From: Nitrososphaeraceae archaeon
GTDB taxonomy: Archaea > Thermoproteota > Nitrososphaeria > Nitrososphaerales > Nitrososphaeraceae
DNA length: 64,000 nt
Reading direction: 5' to 3'
Assembly (NCBI GenBank): GCA_021325295.1
Contig: JAJPHM010000018.1
Coordinates: forward strand, 35,043-99,042
Shown here piece by piece: positions 17,503-26,108 of the stretch. Under the pieces are notes generated by a model. It made no database searches. It was given only the letters and a program-made list of their open reading frames with translations, and was not told the DNA's origin. A program made the position numbers and the translations under genes. The first letter of the stretch is position 1. Every line of letters begins with the position of its first letter.

Positions 17503-19344
17503 TCACTCTGCCTCGGATTCATGCGAATGGAGTCTTCTCAACGCCTCATGCATCTGGTCCCGAAACAGAGTCAGCCCTATCCTTCCTGCATATGGCTGGC
17601 CTCTGGCCAGCGACTCTGCCATGTGGCTGACAAACTCCATGCTTACCTTTGGTGGCATTGGTGGCTCAAACGGGTCAACATAGGCTTCAACCAGAACCGG
17701 CCTTTTCTTCTCCGCCATCGCCATGCGCATAATAGATTTGACCTCGTCAGGCTCCCTTATTGAGTATCCTTTTCCGCCGCAGGCATCGGCAAACTTTGCA
17801 TAATCTATTGGCGAGAACTCTATTGCATATTCCGGATTTCCCAGAAATGCCATCTGTTCCCACCGTATCATGCCAAGTGAATTGTTCTTGACTATTATCA
17901 CCTTGATTGGCAGGCCATACTGTACTGCAGTTGAAAATTCTGCCATGAGCATGTTGAATCCGCCGTCGCCGACAAATGCAACGCACTGTCTATCAGGGTA
18001 TGCAATCTGCGCAGCTATGGCATATGGAAGGCCATTTGCCATGGTTGCAAGGGTCCCGGATAGCGAAAATTTCATGCCCTTTCTGAGGTTGATATGCTGA
18101 GCGGCCCAGACAGTATTCGTTCCTGAATCGGCAGAGATTATTGCATTATCTTCAAGCTCTTCCGAGACAGCGGCTGCTATGACCTGTGGTTTGATAGGCT
18201 TGTCTCTGCGTGTGCTCCGCTCCCTCATCAACTCAAGCCAGCCTTTCATCCCCTCCTGCTTTGATTTCAAAAAGCTATTGTCTCCCTTTCTCTGCAGCAG
18301 CGGAAGCAGGGCAGAGAGCGTAAGCCTTGCGTCTCCCACCAAGCCCACTTCAACAGGATACCGCAGACCTATCTTGTCAGGCCGGATATCAATCTGTACG
18401 CCTCTTGCCTGACCTGGCCGCGGTAGGTATTCAATGTAAGGAAATGAAGTTCCTACCATAAGCAGAGTGTCTGCATCGGCCATTGCATCAGTAGCTGGTG
18501 CCGTTCCAAGCAATCCCAGTCCGCCAATGCAATATGGATTGTCGTCCGGCACAACTGCCTTGCCCAGAAGTGCCTTTATAACTGGCGCCTGCAGGGCCTC
18601 GGCTGCTGCTACCACTTCATCTCCTGCACCTAATGCACCCTGCCCCACAAGCATCACGACTTGGTGGCCAGAATTCAAGATATCAGCAGCCTTTTGCAGC
18701 ATAGCTCCATCAGGAACCACTGCACTGGCAAAAACGTCCGACGTATGCCCGGCAACCTTGTGCCTCGAGTATCTGCCTTTCAACTTTTCCTCCTGTACAT
18801 TTATGGGTATAGTCAGGTGACTAACTCCCCTTCTCGCAATAGCTGTCCTGCAGGCGACATCGACTGCCATCTCTGCCTGCTCCGGCTCGCTTATCATGCT
18901 ATTGTATACTGCAACATCAGAATACAGCTGGAGCAGGTTGACGTCCTGCTGGTAATCAGAATTCATAAGGTCGGAATATGTAGTGCCGGTGATGGCAATT
19001 ACTGGCGTATTGTCAAGCTTGGCATCGTATAGGCCATTTAAAAGATGAATCGCTCCCGGGCCTGATGTGGCGACACATGCACCCAGTTTGCCTGTGTATT
19101 TGGAGTAGGCTGTGGCCATAAAGGCCGCCGATTCTTCATGTCTTACCAGAACAAACCTGATCCTGTCCTTTCTTTTCCTGAGGGCCTCAATAAAACCATT
19201 GATACCGTCCCCCGGCAAGCCGAATATGCACTCTATCCCCCAGTCCAGAAGCGCTTCTGCAACTATATCAGCCGTCCTGAGGTTCTCGTATTCGTCCATA
19301 AATGGAATACACACTGATAGCATAAGTGGGTTATAACTTGACAT
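17503..19344 (-). CDS. Thiamine-diphosphate enzyme, pyruvate oxidase/acetolactate synthase-like
   Basis: A 613-aa three-domain ThDP enzyme. The N-terminal PYR domain has GLPGDGINGF and the activating Glu in VRHEESAAFMA; the central domain binds a nucleotide or FAD; the C-terminal PP domain has VAFVGDGGFNMLMAEFSTA ending in the conserved KNNSLGM (GDG-x-NN ThDP motif). It resembles PoxB-type pyruvate oxidases/quinone dehydrogenases more than anabolic IlvB, but the sequence alone cannot settle this. Met-16 (19299), nearer the domain start, is an alternative start. TATA-like sequences fit either choice. Confidence 0.88.
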   Translation of the reverse strand: MSSYNPLMLSVCIPFMDEYENLRTADIVAEALLDWGIECIFGLPGDGINGFIEALRKRKDRIRFVLVRHEESAAFMATAYSKYTGKLGACVATSGPGAIHLLNGLYDAKLDNTPVIAITGTTYSDLMNSDYQQDVNLLQLYSDVAVYNSMISEPEQAEMAVDVACRTAIARRGVSHLTIPINVQEEKLKGRYSRHKVAGHTSDVFASAVVPDGAMLQKAADILNSGHQVVMLVGQGALGAGDEVVAAAEALQAPVIKALLGKAVVPDDNPYCIGGLGLLGTAPATDAMADADTLLMVGTSFPYIEYLPRPGQARGVQIDIRPDKIGLRYPVEVGLVGDARLTLSALLPLLQRKGDNSFLKSKQEGMKGWLELMRERSTRRDKPIKPQVIAAAVSEELEDNAIISADSGTNTVWAAQHINLRKGMKFSLSGTLATMANGLPYAIAAQIAYPDRQCVAFVGDGGFNMLMAEFSTAVQYGLPIKVIIVKNNSLGMIRWEQMAFLGNPEYAIEFSPIDYAKFADACGGKGYSIREPDEVKSIMRMAMAEKKRPVLVEAYVDPFEPPMPPKVSMEFVSHMAESLARGQPYAGRIGLTLFRDQMHEALRRLHSHESEAE

Positions 19345-19456
19345 AGGTCAGGCTGTGGCCTATACAATATTCTACGTCATCAGCATGCAAGACAATTTTC
19401 TCCTCTCCACTGTCACAGCAGGAGCACTGCAATTAGCCAGTCGGTCAGTCAGTTAG

Positions 19457-19768
19457 TTATCCTATCAACTTGTTTATTGTTCTGGCAAGCTTTACGTCGT
19501 AGTTACTTACTGCGCCACCAATATCATGTGTTACAAGATCTATTGTTACCTTGTTGTAAACGTTGCACCACTCCGGATGGTGGTTCATTTTCTCTGCTTC
19601 CATAGCTACTCTGGTCATAAAGCTAAATGCCTGAACAAAGTTGTCAAACTCAATTGTCCGGTTCAGTTTGCCCTTTACGATATGCCACCCTTTGAGTTTG
19701 GAAACCTCGTCTTCAATTTCTTTTTTTGACAGCTTGCGATATTCTTCCTCTTCTTCGTTGCTTCCCAT
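19457..19768 (-). CDS. Pterin-4a-carbinolamine dehydratase
   Basis: A 103-aa enzyme of the PCD/DCoH family that dehydrates 4a-hydroxytetrahydropterins. The signature EKMNHHPEW is present (two His are catalytic), followed by [22 protein letters not shown]. Length is normal. An acidic N-terminal tail (MGSNEEEEE) is added. No aromatic hydroxylase gene is adjacent; in archaea PCD-like proteins may also serve molybdopterin chemistry. Confidence 0.92.
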   Translation of the reverse strand: MGSNEEEEEYRKLSKKEIEDEVSKLKGWHIVKGKLNRTIEFDNFVQAFSFMTRVAMEAEKMNHHPEWCNVYNKVTIDLVTHDIGGAVSNYDVKLARTINKLIG

Positions 19769-19929
19769 TCCTTTATTTCACTTCACTTATCTAATTTCAC
19801 ACCGTGTGATATAAGCTTGGTTGACCTGCGATGCATTTACATAAAAATTCGTCAATCAAATTATCCATTAGCATTCATTTATTCGAAGAATTACCTTTTA
19901 ATTAAAGCGCTTCTACATGCTTGAATAAC

Positions 19930-20004
19930 GGGCCGCTGGTCTAGCTCGGTTATGACACCGCTCTTACACAGCGGTAATCGTGAGTTCAAATCTCACGCGG
20001 CCCA
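19930..20004 (+). tRNA. tRNA-Val (anticodon TAC)
   Basis: A full cloverleaf: acceptor GGGCCGC pairs with GCGGCCC; D-loop contains AGCTCGGTTA; anticodon stem CCGCT/AGCGG encloses loop CTTACAC with anticodon TAC; T-arm GTGAG-TTCAAAT-CTCAC. The discriminator base is A and no CCA is encoded, so the Cca enzyme encoded in this window must add it. No intron. Confidence 0.96.
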
Positions 20005-20608
20005 TCTTATCCAGAACAATAGGAAATACAGTACAACAAGTATAGTCATCTGGTATTATGTTTGTTACATTATTTGGTCTTTGCAGTGTCGTAAATTGGC
20101 CTGCTTTCTACGTGATGCTAGACTTGAATCTTGCGGGACTAATGTAGTAGGCAGAATATAATATAGATCGATGCATAGAGAGTATTAGTCTTAGCCCATA
20201 TGGCCGTACATTCAAAATCTCTGCATTCGTTTATTTCACATTAGCTTTTTAGCCGCGCTAAGCACAATTGCATTTGCTTGCAAGCTAAATCAAGATAACC
20301 TATTTGCTACAAGAATTACCTAGAAAATGCTATAAGAAACTTGCATACCAATAAGATATGTATGTCGCACTCGTACCACAATGCGACATAAGCAAGCAAG
20401 TTCTGAACCAGTTGTTCGGCACGGCATGCTGGGGGCATCTGTAGTTGGGATTATAGCTCAATTACCATCTTTGCTAACTAAAATCAGTCAGCAATTTTCT
20501 TTTTCCATTCTAGTCATTGTGTCTTTAATCTCGGCTGTTCGACTTGGAATAATCTCGCTGGCTTTGAATTACTGAGCAAAAAAGAACTGATTATCCGATC
20601 AGCCCAAG
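20005..20608. other. Gene-poor stretch with one hairpin
   Basis: About 600 bp after tRNA-Val. A plus-strand frame at 20381-20575 could encode a 64-aa protein with one hydrophobic helix (FSILVIVSLISAVRLGIISLAL), but nothing else supports it. The clearest structure is the inverted repeat at 20361-20390, listed separately. The sequence is AT-rich. Confidence 0.4.
20361..20390. repeat. Perfect 9-bp inverted repeat
   Basis: TATGTCGCA (20361-20369) and TGCGACATA (20382-20390) separated by 12 bp. It could be an operator or a transcribed hairpin. It lies just ahead of and overlaps the start of the weak 20381-20575 reading frame. Confidence 0.6.
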
Positions 20609-20770
20609 CTATTCCAGCTGCTGATCCTCTACCAGCGGCAAGATGACATAGTCAGAATGACCAGACATCCTCCTGTGGTCCACAAGATCTCCCGTGAACA
20701 AATAGACAGACCTGCACTCCTTGCAGAGATATACTTTGTCGAGTTTCTCTACCTGCGTAGCGATTGGCAT
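20609..20770 (-). CDS. 53-aa zinc-finger microprotein
   Basis: Short frame starting MPIATQVEKLDKVYLCKECR. Cys-16, Cys-19, His-32 and His-38 make a C-x2-C-x12-H-x5-H finger, followed by an acidic tail (LVEDQQLE). A purine-rich GAAAAAGGA sits directly before the ATG and could act as a ribosome-binding site. It resembles the other C2H2 microproteins of this window; function unknown. Confidence 0.62.
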   Translation of the reverse strand: MPIATQVEKLDKVYLCKECRSVYLFTGDLVDHRRMSGHSDYVILPLVEDQQLE

Positions 20771-21642
20771 TCCTTTTTCCACACAGGCAATTACTAATTA
20801 ACTTGTTTGGTGTTATTTTCTATAGGTTTTTTTGTACTCTATTTCAACTGGACAAGGTTATTTCTCTATAGACTATGACGGATGCGGAATGTTACTTGGC
20901 CCGGATTATCTTTTCCGCCTGCGGACGTCTTGCTGACCAGATACTTGCCTACTCACTTGATACCGTGTGACGACATGTCTTAAAGGGTTGCTCCAGCTGC
21001 TACCTTGGGAAATGCAGCCAGACAACTCACTCATCAATCGCAGAATGCAGTGTGATGCAATCCAGTCCAGTCCAGTCCAACATCGGATCACTGACCTATA
21101 TGCAGGCAAAACTCTGCCAGCATAACCAATGCCTAGGGCGCCGCCAGATAGCAGTGGCAACATAAAGTCGGTCAGATGCACAAGGAAACTGTCCGGATCT
21201 GCGCAAATTTCTGGTTATAATGCTGCAAGGTTTGCTCAAAATCCCATCGGCTGCCTGCGGCAGCTCTTTTTTCACGCTTGCAGCTGATTATCAGGCACGA
21301 TAAAACTTGGCAAGTGCAGAGCCTTATTGCAATATACAAGGCCAAAAACGCTGAAACCAGGCGGATAATTCCCGTAAATTCTGTTAAAGAACAGTCGCGT
21401 CAGATAGACCGCGCTCAGGATATCTGCCTCCGCAACCAAGGCATGGCTCAATTTGAGCGTGCACTTGATGATATACAAATCTATGTTAGTTGACAGAGTT
21501 TTTGCCACCTGCACAGTCTACCTAGGCAATAATCTAGTCTAGACTTGTGGCAGCTCTTTTCCATTTCTACATGCTCGATTCTATTTTATTTTTTGATTTG
21601 ATTTGATTTTGATCCAATTTCATTCAATTCAAAGAATCTGAA
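20771..21642. other. Gene-poor stretch with conflicting weak reading frames
   Basis: Almost 900 bp without a confident gene. Opposed frames at 21272-21514 (minus, 80 aa, fairly hydrophobic) and 21278-21493 (plus, 71 aa, charged) overlap almost fully, so at most one is real. A T-rich run at about 21580-21612 would terminate a plus-strand transcript, slightly favouring the plus frame. A minus frame at 20906-21181 has poor composition. No tRNA or clear repeat was found. Confidence 0.4.
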
Positions 21643-22629
21643 TCATATCCACTCAAACTGCACAGGAATGTAGACCTTTTTTCTGGCATCTTCCAGGCTG
21701 CTCCGCTCAATTATCAGGCCCTGGGACTTGAGCTCTTCTACGGCACTCTGTATGGTCCTCCTTGGCAGGTTGGTCAGGTTCATAAGCTCGACCTGATCTA
21801 TCGGGTGCTTTGACTTCATGACAAAGTAGACAAACTTGGCCCCCGGGCTCCCCTCAGGATTTTTGCTAAGATGAGAGACGCTAAAGGCCGCCTTTGTAGG
21901 AAAGCCTCTCCGCAGCGACTCAACTGACGATACAGCCTCAACCCTGACCTCGGCTAGGTTTGTCCGCTGGCCAAATTCTGCAATCAGTGCAGATTGTTGC
22001 GACTCTAGTGGCGCCTCAAAGATAAAAGTGCTGGGGGGAAACTTGGCTGTAAGGGCGCCGACAAAGTTCCATCGGACAGAGCCTTTCTCGTCATATATGC
22101 CGACATTTATCCCCTCATTTGCCTCCAGCACCACTTTGTCTGACCCTAGCTTGACACCCTCTTCAATCTTTGACAGGAGAGTATCGAGCTGCAGCTGATG
22201 CCTTGGGTCCTTTTTCCCTACCTTCCATTGAAAATCAAGTCTCTTTGCCAGTATACTTTCGGTAATCTTTTTCTTTTGCTCAAAGTTCAGGTCCGCGCTG
22301 TTTTCACCAACCTCAATTATGTCAAAGCCCACCTTTGCAGCTTCGCCAAGGAACTTGTCAAAGTCATCTTCAGCTATCATGTATTCAGAGATTGTGCTTC
22401 CGGTTGAGACTTTGATGTCAAAGTTATGATAGAACTTGATCTTTTTCTTGAGAGTATCCTCAGAGATAAGAAGCGGAAGAACGCCATATATTTTGACTAC
22501 GTCAATAAATGGAGCAATGGTCTCAAAGTTTTCCCTGTCCAGGCCCTCAAGCTTGTCGATTATGTATGTGCGCCCCTCGCTCCTTGGCTTTTTGACATCT
22601 ACCCTGTTTTTGGCGTACTCCTCTAGCAA
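21643..22629 (-). CDS. ComA-family (phosphosulfolactate synthase-like) domain fused to a C-terminal winged helix
   Basis: A 328-aa two-domain protein. Residues about 18-240 match the phosphosulfolactate synthase (ComA) TIM-barrel family: TYIIDKLEGLDRENFE, IDVVKIYGVLP, IKVSTGSTISEYM, FDIIEVGENSADLNFEQ, WKVGKKDPRHQ, GSDKVVLEANEGINVGIYDEKG, FIFEAPLESQQSALI and SLRRGFPT. In methanogens ComA adds sulfite to phosphoenolpyruvate. Residues about 265-328 form a winged helix with a helix-turn-helix (PIDQVELMNLTNLPRRTIQSAV) and wing. ComA itself has no such domain, so this may be a sulfonate- or PEP-sensing regulator or a bifunctional enzyme. It is divergent from a sulfonate/nitrate-type ABC transporter, its likely target. 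Confidence 0.82.
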   Translation of the reverse strand: MLEEYAKNRVDVKKPRSEGRTYIIDKLEGLDRENFETIAPFIDVVKIYGVLPLLISEDTLKKKIKFYHNFDIKVSTGSTISEYMIAEDDFDKFLGEAAKVGFDIIEVGENSADLNFEQKKKITESILAKRLDFQWKVGKKDPRHQLQLDTLLSKIEEGVKLGSDKVVLEANEGINVGIYDEKGSVRWNFVGALTAKFPPSTFIFEAPLESQQSALIAEFGQRTNLAEVRVEAVSSVESLRRGFPTKAAFSVSHLSKNPEGSPGAKFVYFVMKSKHPIDQVELMNLTNLPRRTIQSAVEELKSQGLIIERSSLEDARKKVYIPVQFEWI

Positions 22630-22697
22630 TTTTAGATAGTTATATGCAGATTTGACGCATATTTTGAACTTTCGGAAGATGCATAATCAGCCAAGGT

Positions 22698-22745
22698 GAT
22701 GCAAAAATTGGTATATTTCTGCATGCAAAATGCATTTTTTGCATC
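22698..22745. promoter_or_regulatory. Inverted repeat in the divergent promoter (candidate operator)
   Basis: GATGCAAAAA (22698-22707) and TTTTTGCATC (22736-22745) form a perfect 10-bp inverted repeat with 28 bp between. The interior contains further TGCATGCA and GCAAAATGC sequences and a TATA-like GGTATATTTC. It lies between the ComA-winged-helix gene and the transporter operon, so it is a good candidate site for that winged helix. Confidence 0.5.
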
Positions 22746-22773
22746 TATCAGATAGATATTATCTCTGCGGGCC

Positions 22774-23850
22774 ATGCAGATACATATGAATAACAAGATC
22801 AAGCTTGGAATTGCTGCAGCCATTATTGCCGCAGTCATTGCCTCGTCTATTGTCTCTCTTCAGACAAAAGCACCGCTACCTGCTGCCAGCAACGCTGCGG
22901 CAGGTGAACAAAAAGTGCTCAGGGTAGGCTACTTTCTTAACATAAACCATGCCCAGGCAGTCATCGGGCTTGGCAATGGAGACTTTCAAAAGGCTTTGGG
23001 AGGCGTGCAGGTCCAGACTCAGGTCTTCAACGCAGGACCATCTGCTATCGAAGCTTTGATTGCGAACCAGATTGATGTAGCATATGTTGGACCAAATCCT
23101 GCAATCAACGGATACATCAAGTCAAATGGCGAAGCGCTGAGGATTATCTCCGGTGCAGCCAGCGGTGGTGCTGTGTTTGTTGTCAGAAACGATTCTGGAA
23201 TCGCTTCGGTAAATGACTTTGCAGGCAAGACATTTGCCTCGCCTCAGCTTGGAAATACTCAGGATGTAGCGCTGCGGCAATACTTGCTTGAAAACGGATA
23301 CAAGACCAAAGAAAATGGAGGGACAGTTACAGTGCTGCCGGCGGCAAATCCGGATATAGTTACTTTGATGATAAAAAAGCAGATAGATGGTGCATGGGTT
23401 CCAGAGCCATGGGGTGCCAAACTGGTCAAGGAAGCAGGTGCAAGAATTTTTGTTGACGAGAGAACTTTGTGGCCCAACGGCGAGTTTACGACAGCTGTAA
23501 TTGTTGCCAGGACTGACTATCTCAATAACAATCCGGACACCATAAAAAAGCTGATTGAGGCCCACGTCAACGAGACAGAGTGGATCAACAGCAACCCTTC
23601 AATGGCCAACAGTGAATTCAATACCCAGCTGAAAAATCTAAGCGGCAAGACAATCCCAGAAGATGAGTTGAGCGCAGGATTCTCAAGGCTAAAGCTTACC
23701 TATGATCCATCCAAAGATTCGCTGCTCAAAATGGCAGACAGTGCTTACAAGCTGGGGTATCTTGACAAAGAGCCTGATTTGTCTGGAATATACGACCTCA
23801 GAATACTGAATCAGGTGCTTGCAGAGCGTGGCCTCCAAGAAATAAAGTAA
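22774..23850 (+). CDS. ABC transporter substrate-binding protein (sulfonate/nitrate/taurine type)
   Basis: A 358-aa SsuA/TauA/NrtA-type binding protein. An N-terminal hydrophobic helix (IKLGIAAAIIAAVIASSIVSL) anchors or exports it; ATG at 22774 or 22786 both work. The fold pattern LRVGYFLNINHAQAVIGLGNGDFQKALGG, AFNAGPSAIEALIANQIDVAYVGPNP and IDGAWVPEPWGAKL is typical of NMT1/SsuA-like proteins. The ligand cannot be read from sequence: sulfonates, taurine, nitrate, bicarbonate and thiamine precursors all use this class. The ComA-like neighbour favours an organosulfonate. Confidence 0.88.
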   Translation: MQIHMNNKIKLGIAAAIIAAVIASSIVSLQTKAPLPAASNAAAGEQKVLRVGYFLNINHAQAVIGLGNGDFQKALGGVQVQTQVFNAGPSAIEALIANQIDVAYVGPNPAINGYIKSNGEALRIISGAASGGAVFVVRNDSGIASVNDFAGKTFASPQLGNTQDVALRQYLLENGYKTKENGGTVTVLPAANPDIVTLMIKKQIDGAWVPEPWGAKLVKEAGARIFVDERTLWPNGEFTTAVIVARTDYLNNNPDTIKKLIEAHVNETEWINSNPSMANSEFNTQLKNLSGKTIPEDELSAGFSRLKLTYDPSKDSLLKMADSAYKLGYLDKEPDLSGIYDLRILNQVLAERGLQEIK

Positions 23851-23863
23851 TGTGTGCCAACCA

Positions 23864-23983
23864 ATGACAGGAATAGACACGAGGTGGGACGAGATCGGGT
23901 TCTCGGTCGAGGAGGTAGACAATATGCAAAAACTGCGCCAAAACTGCAAAACCTGCATCTTTGAATCACATTATATCAGGTAA
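23864..23983 (+). CDS. 39-aa microprotein with CxxC, between transporter genes
   Basis: Short frame starting MTGIDTRWDEIGFSVEEVDN and ending with CKTCIFESHYIR. It has Cys-28, Cys-31 and His-36, enough for a partial metal or redox site. It starts 13 bp after the binding-protein stop and ends 24 bp before the ATPase gene, same strand. It may be a real small subunit or a chance frame; the acidic opening and terminal Cys pair make it worth checking. Confidence 0.4.
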   Translation: MTGIDTRWDEIGFSVEEVDNMQKLRQNCKTCIFESHYIR

Positions 23984-24007
23984 GCATCATAGCAACAAGG
24001 GATAGAT

Positions 24008-24898
24008 ATGGCTCTGACTGATTCTCAATACGAAGGTTATCAGGAAAAGGAGCATGAGCAGGATCTCGATAATGACAGTGATATAATCAGCAGCACTCCC
24101 ATTGTTCAGGTCAAGCAAGTATTCAAGTCGTTTGGTTACAATAGCAATAGCAGCAGTAGCAGAAGCAGGTCAGGTTCCAAGCCATCCCATGAAGTGCTCT
24201 CAGGGGTAGATATAACAATAAACAGAGGCGAGTTCATAACCATTGTTGGCCCTTCAGGCTGCGGCAAGAGCACGCTTCTTAATATTATCGCCGGGCTTGA
24301 CAAGCCTGATTCAGGGGACGTTTCTGCACGAGCAAATGATGGTCTATCGACTGTGCGCGGCATAATGATATTTCAGGAAGGCGCCTTATTTCCTTGGCTC
24401 AGTGTGCAGGAAAATGTTGAATTTGGGTTAAAGATTGCAAATATCCCAAAGCACGAGAGGACCAAAATAGCCAGCAGATATATCGAACTGGTTGGCCTGA
24501 CCAAGTTTTCAAGATACTTTGTCCACCAGCTGTCAGGAGGTATGAAACAGAGGGTTGCCATAGCCCGCGCACTTGCAATGGAACCAGAGATCCTTCTCAT
24601 GGACGAGCCATTTGCGGCACTTGACGTACATACAAGGGAGATGCTTTACGAAGAGCTTGTAGGAATTCACAAGACGACCAACAAGACAATACTGTTTGTC
24701 ACTCACAACATCAACGAGGCATTACTGCTAGGCGACAGGGTACTGGTCATGTCTGCTGCGCTCAGGAACATAAGAAAGGAGTTTGCAATTGATCTTGCCC
24801 GCCCAAGAGATCTTGAAAGTCCAGAACTGTACGAGCTAAAGAGGCAGATTCTGGTCGAGCTGGAAGGAGATCTGCAACAAGTTGCTAGCAGAAGATGA
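24008..24898 (+). CDS. ABC transporter ATP-binding protein (SsuB/TauB/NrtD type)
   Basis: A 296-aa importer ATPase. An unusual 60-residue N-terminal extension is acidic and Ser-rich (SNSSSSRSRSGSK). The ATPase motifs follow: Walker A GPSGCGKST near residue 82, Q-loop MIFQEGALFPWLSV, signature LSGGMKQRVAIARAL, Walker B ILLMDEPFAALD and switch FVTHNINEA. The FPWLSVxENVxFGL sequence is characteristic of the nitrate/sulfonate/taurine subfamily. It overlaps the permease gene by 17 bp, so the two are co-translated. Confidence 0.93.
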   Translation: MALTDSQYEGYQEKEHEQDLDNDSDIISSTPIVQVKQVFKSFGYNSNSSSSRSRSGSKPSHEVLSGVDITINRGEFITIVGPSGCGKSTLLNIIAGLDKPDSGDVSARANDGLSTVRGIMIFQEGALFPWLSVQENVEFGLKIANIPKHERTKIASRYIELVGLTKFSRYFVHQLSGGMKQRVAIARALAMEPEILLMDEPFAALDVHTREMLYEELVGIHKTTNKTILFVTHNINEALLLGDRVLVMSAALRNIRKEFAIDLARPRDLESPELYELKRQILVELEGDLQQVASRR

Positions 24899-25730
24899 CC
24901 ACAGGCAGGATTCTATACAGGCCGGCAGGACAGACACCCAGCACGGCCGCAGCATTGACACCAATGACGCTGCAAATATTGTCCTGTTTCTGGCAGCGTT
25001 TCTTGGCCTGTGGCAGCTTGTAGTTGCACTACACATATTGCCAGATACTCTCTTCCCATCCCCTGCATCTACTGCAGCCTCAATTGGCAAGCTTGTTGCC
25101 AATGGATCGCTTGTAATAGGAATTCTCACGACTTTGTGGAGGCTTGTTGCAGGGTTTGCAATTTCCATCGTTATTGGCGGCGCAGTTGGTTTGGCAATGG
25201 TAAAGTTCAGGGCGTTTGGCAAGACAATGAGCTCTTTTGCAGTGGGGCTCTTGACCTTCCCCAGCATAGCATGGGTTCCCTTTTCCATACTGTTGATTGG
25301 CTTTAACGACTTTGGGATACTGTTTGTAGTTGTAATGGCATCTGTATTTTCGGTAATGATCTCCACATATAGTGCGATAAGAAATGTTCCGCCTATCTAT
25401 TTTCTGGCTGCCAGGAACATGAACGCGAAAGGTATGGCTCTGTTCAGGCACGTAATGATTCCTGCCGCTACGCCTTCGCTTATCGTTGGTATAAGGCAGG
25501 CATGGTCATTTGCCTGGCATGCGCTGATAGGGGCTGAGATGCTCATTACAACACTTTATGGTCTGGGTCATATATTGAGTGTTGGACGTGAATTTATCGA
25601 TATGAACCAGATTGTGGCTGTCATGATTACAATCTTTTGCATAGGCTTGCTTTTTGACAGAATAATTTTCCTCAGGATGGAAGAAAAAGTGAGGACAAAG
25701 TGGGGCCTCAACCAGCACAGCGGCGAATAA
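24882..25730 (+). CDS. ABC transporter permease (SsuC/TauC type)
   Basis: A 282-aa permease with about six membrane helices. It has an N-terminal polar tail (about 35 residues), the LFPSPASTAASIGKL segment usual for this subfamily, and the EAA-like cytoplasmic loop YFLAARNMNAKGMALFRHVMIPAATPSLIVGIRQ that contacts the ATPase. It completes a three-component importer with the two upstream genes. The long intracellular N-tail begins within the ATPase gene; a later start is possible. Confidence 0.92.
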   Translation: MLAEDDHRQDSIQAGRTDTQHGRSIDTNDAANIVLFLAAFLGLWQLVVALHILPDTLFPSPASTAASIGKLVANGSLVIGILTTLWRLVAGFAISIVIGGAVGLAMVKFRAFGKTMSSFAVGLLTFPSIAWVPFSILLIGFNDFGILFVVVMASVFSVMISTYSAIRNVPPIYFLAARNMNAKGMALFRHVMIPAATPSLIVGIRQAWSFAWHALIGAEMLITTLYGLGHILSVGREFIDMNQIVAVMITIFCIGLLFDRIIFLRMEEKVRTKWGLNQHSGE

Positions 25731-25829
25731 TTGGCGATTTGGGATGAGATGAGATAAGAGATGAAGATAAGCAAATCAAGGGAATGGTCAGGCAATAACC
25801 TTTTACGCTAGAACCACCATAGTTATACC

Positions 25830-26012
25830 ATGAGCTTCTGCTATCTATGCAACACAAAGACAATCACAAGGGCATGTCCTCTATGCAACAGACCAACTTG
25901 CAAAAGCTGTATGAAAGACTTCCCATTCTCGGAGAGCATGTGCCTTGATTGCGCGTCAGGAGTAAAGACAGGTCTTGGAGGCATAAGGAAGGATAGCGGA
26001 GAGATCTTTTAA
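25830..26012 (+). CDS. 60-aa double zinc-knuckle protein
   Basis: Four Cys pairs (CYLC, CPLC, CKSC, CLDC) in the first 45 residues give two interleaved zinc sites, RING- or B-box-like in spacing, followed by a Gly/Lys tail. No catalytic motif. Such minimal proteins are common in Thaumarchaeota and probably mediate protein or nucleic-acid contacts. It is transcribed alone and followed by a T-rich terminator. Confidence 0.72.
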   Translation: MSFCYLCNTKTITRACPLCNRPTCKSCMKDFPFSESMCLDCASGVKTGLGGIRKDSGEIF

Positions 26013-26043
26013 TTTTCTTTTATTTTATTTTGTTTTATTTTCC
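26007..26043 (+). terminator. T-rich terminator
   Basis: A run of several T tracts (TTTT, TTTTC, TTTTATTTTATTTTG, TTTTATTTT) directly after the zinc-knuckle gene, without a strong stem. This is the usual archaeal intrinsic terminator. Confidence 0.6.
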
Positions 26044-26108
26044 CACCTATTTTCTACACATAATAAAATCTTGACTGGCCCAGTTAGTCAATTGCCATCC
26101 GAAAACCG

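Noticed and set aside
19952..20161. 69-aa plus-strand frame
   Set aside because: Begins inside tRNA-Val, so cannot be a normal gene.
20906..21181. 91-aa minus-strand frame
   Set aside because: Odd composition (many Ser, Arg and Trp), no motif, no promoter or neighbour support.
24136..24363. Minus-strand poly-Leu frame opposite the ABC ATPase
   Set aside because: Reverse of the Ser-rich AGC repeats in the ATPase N-terminal extension.
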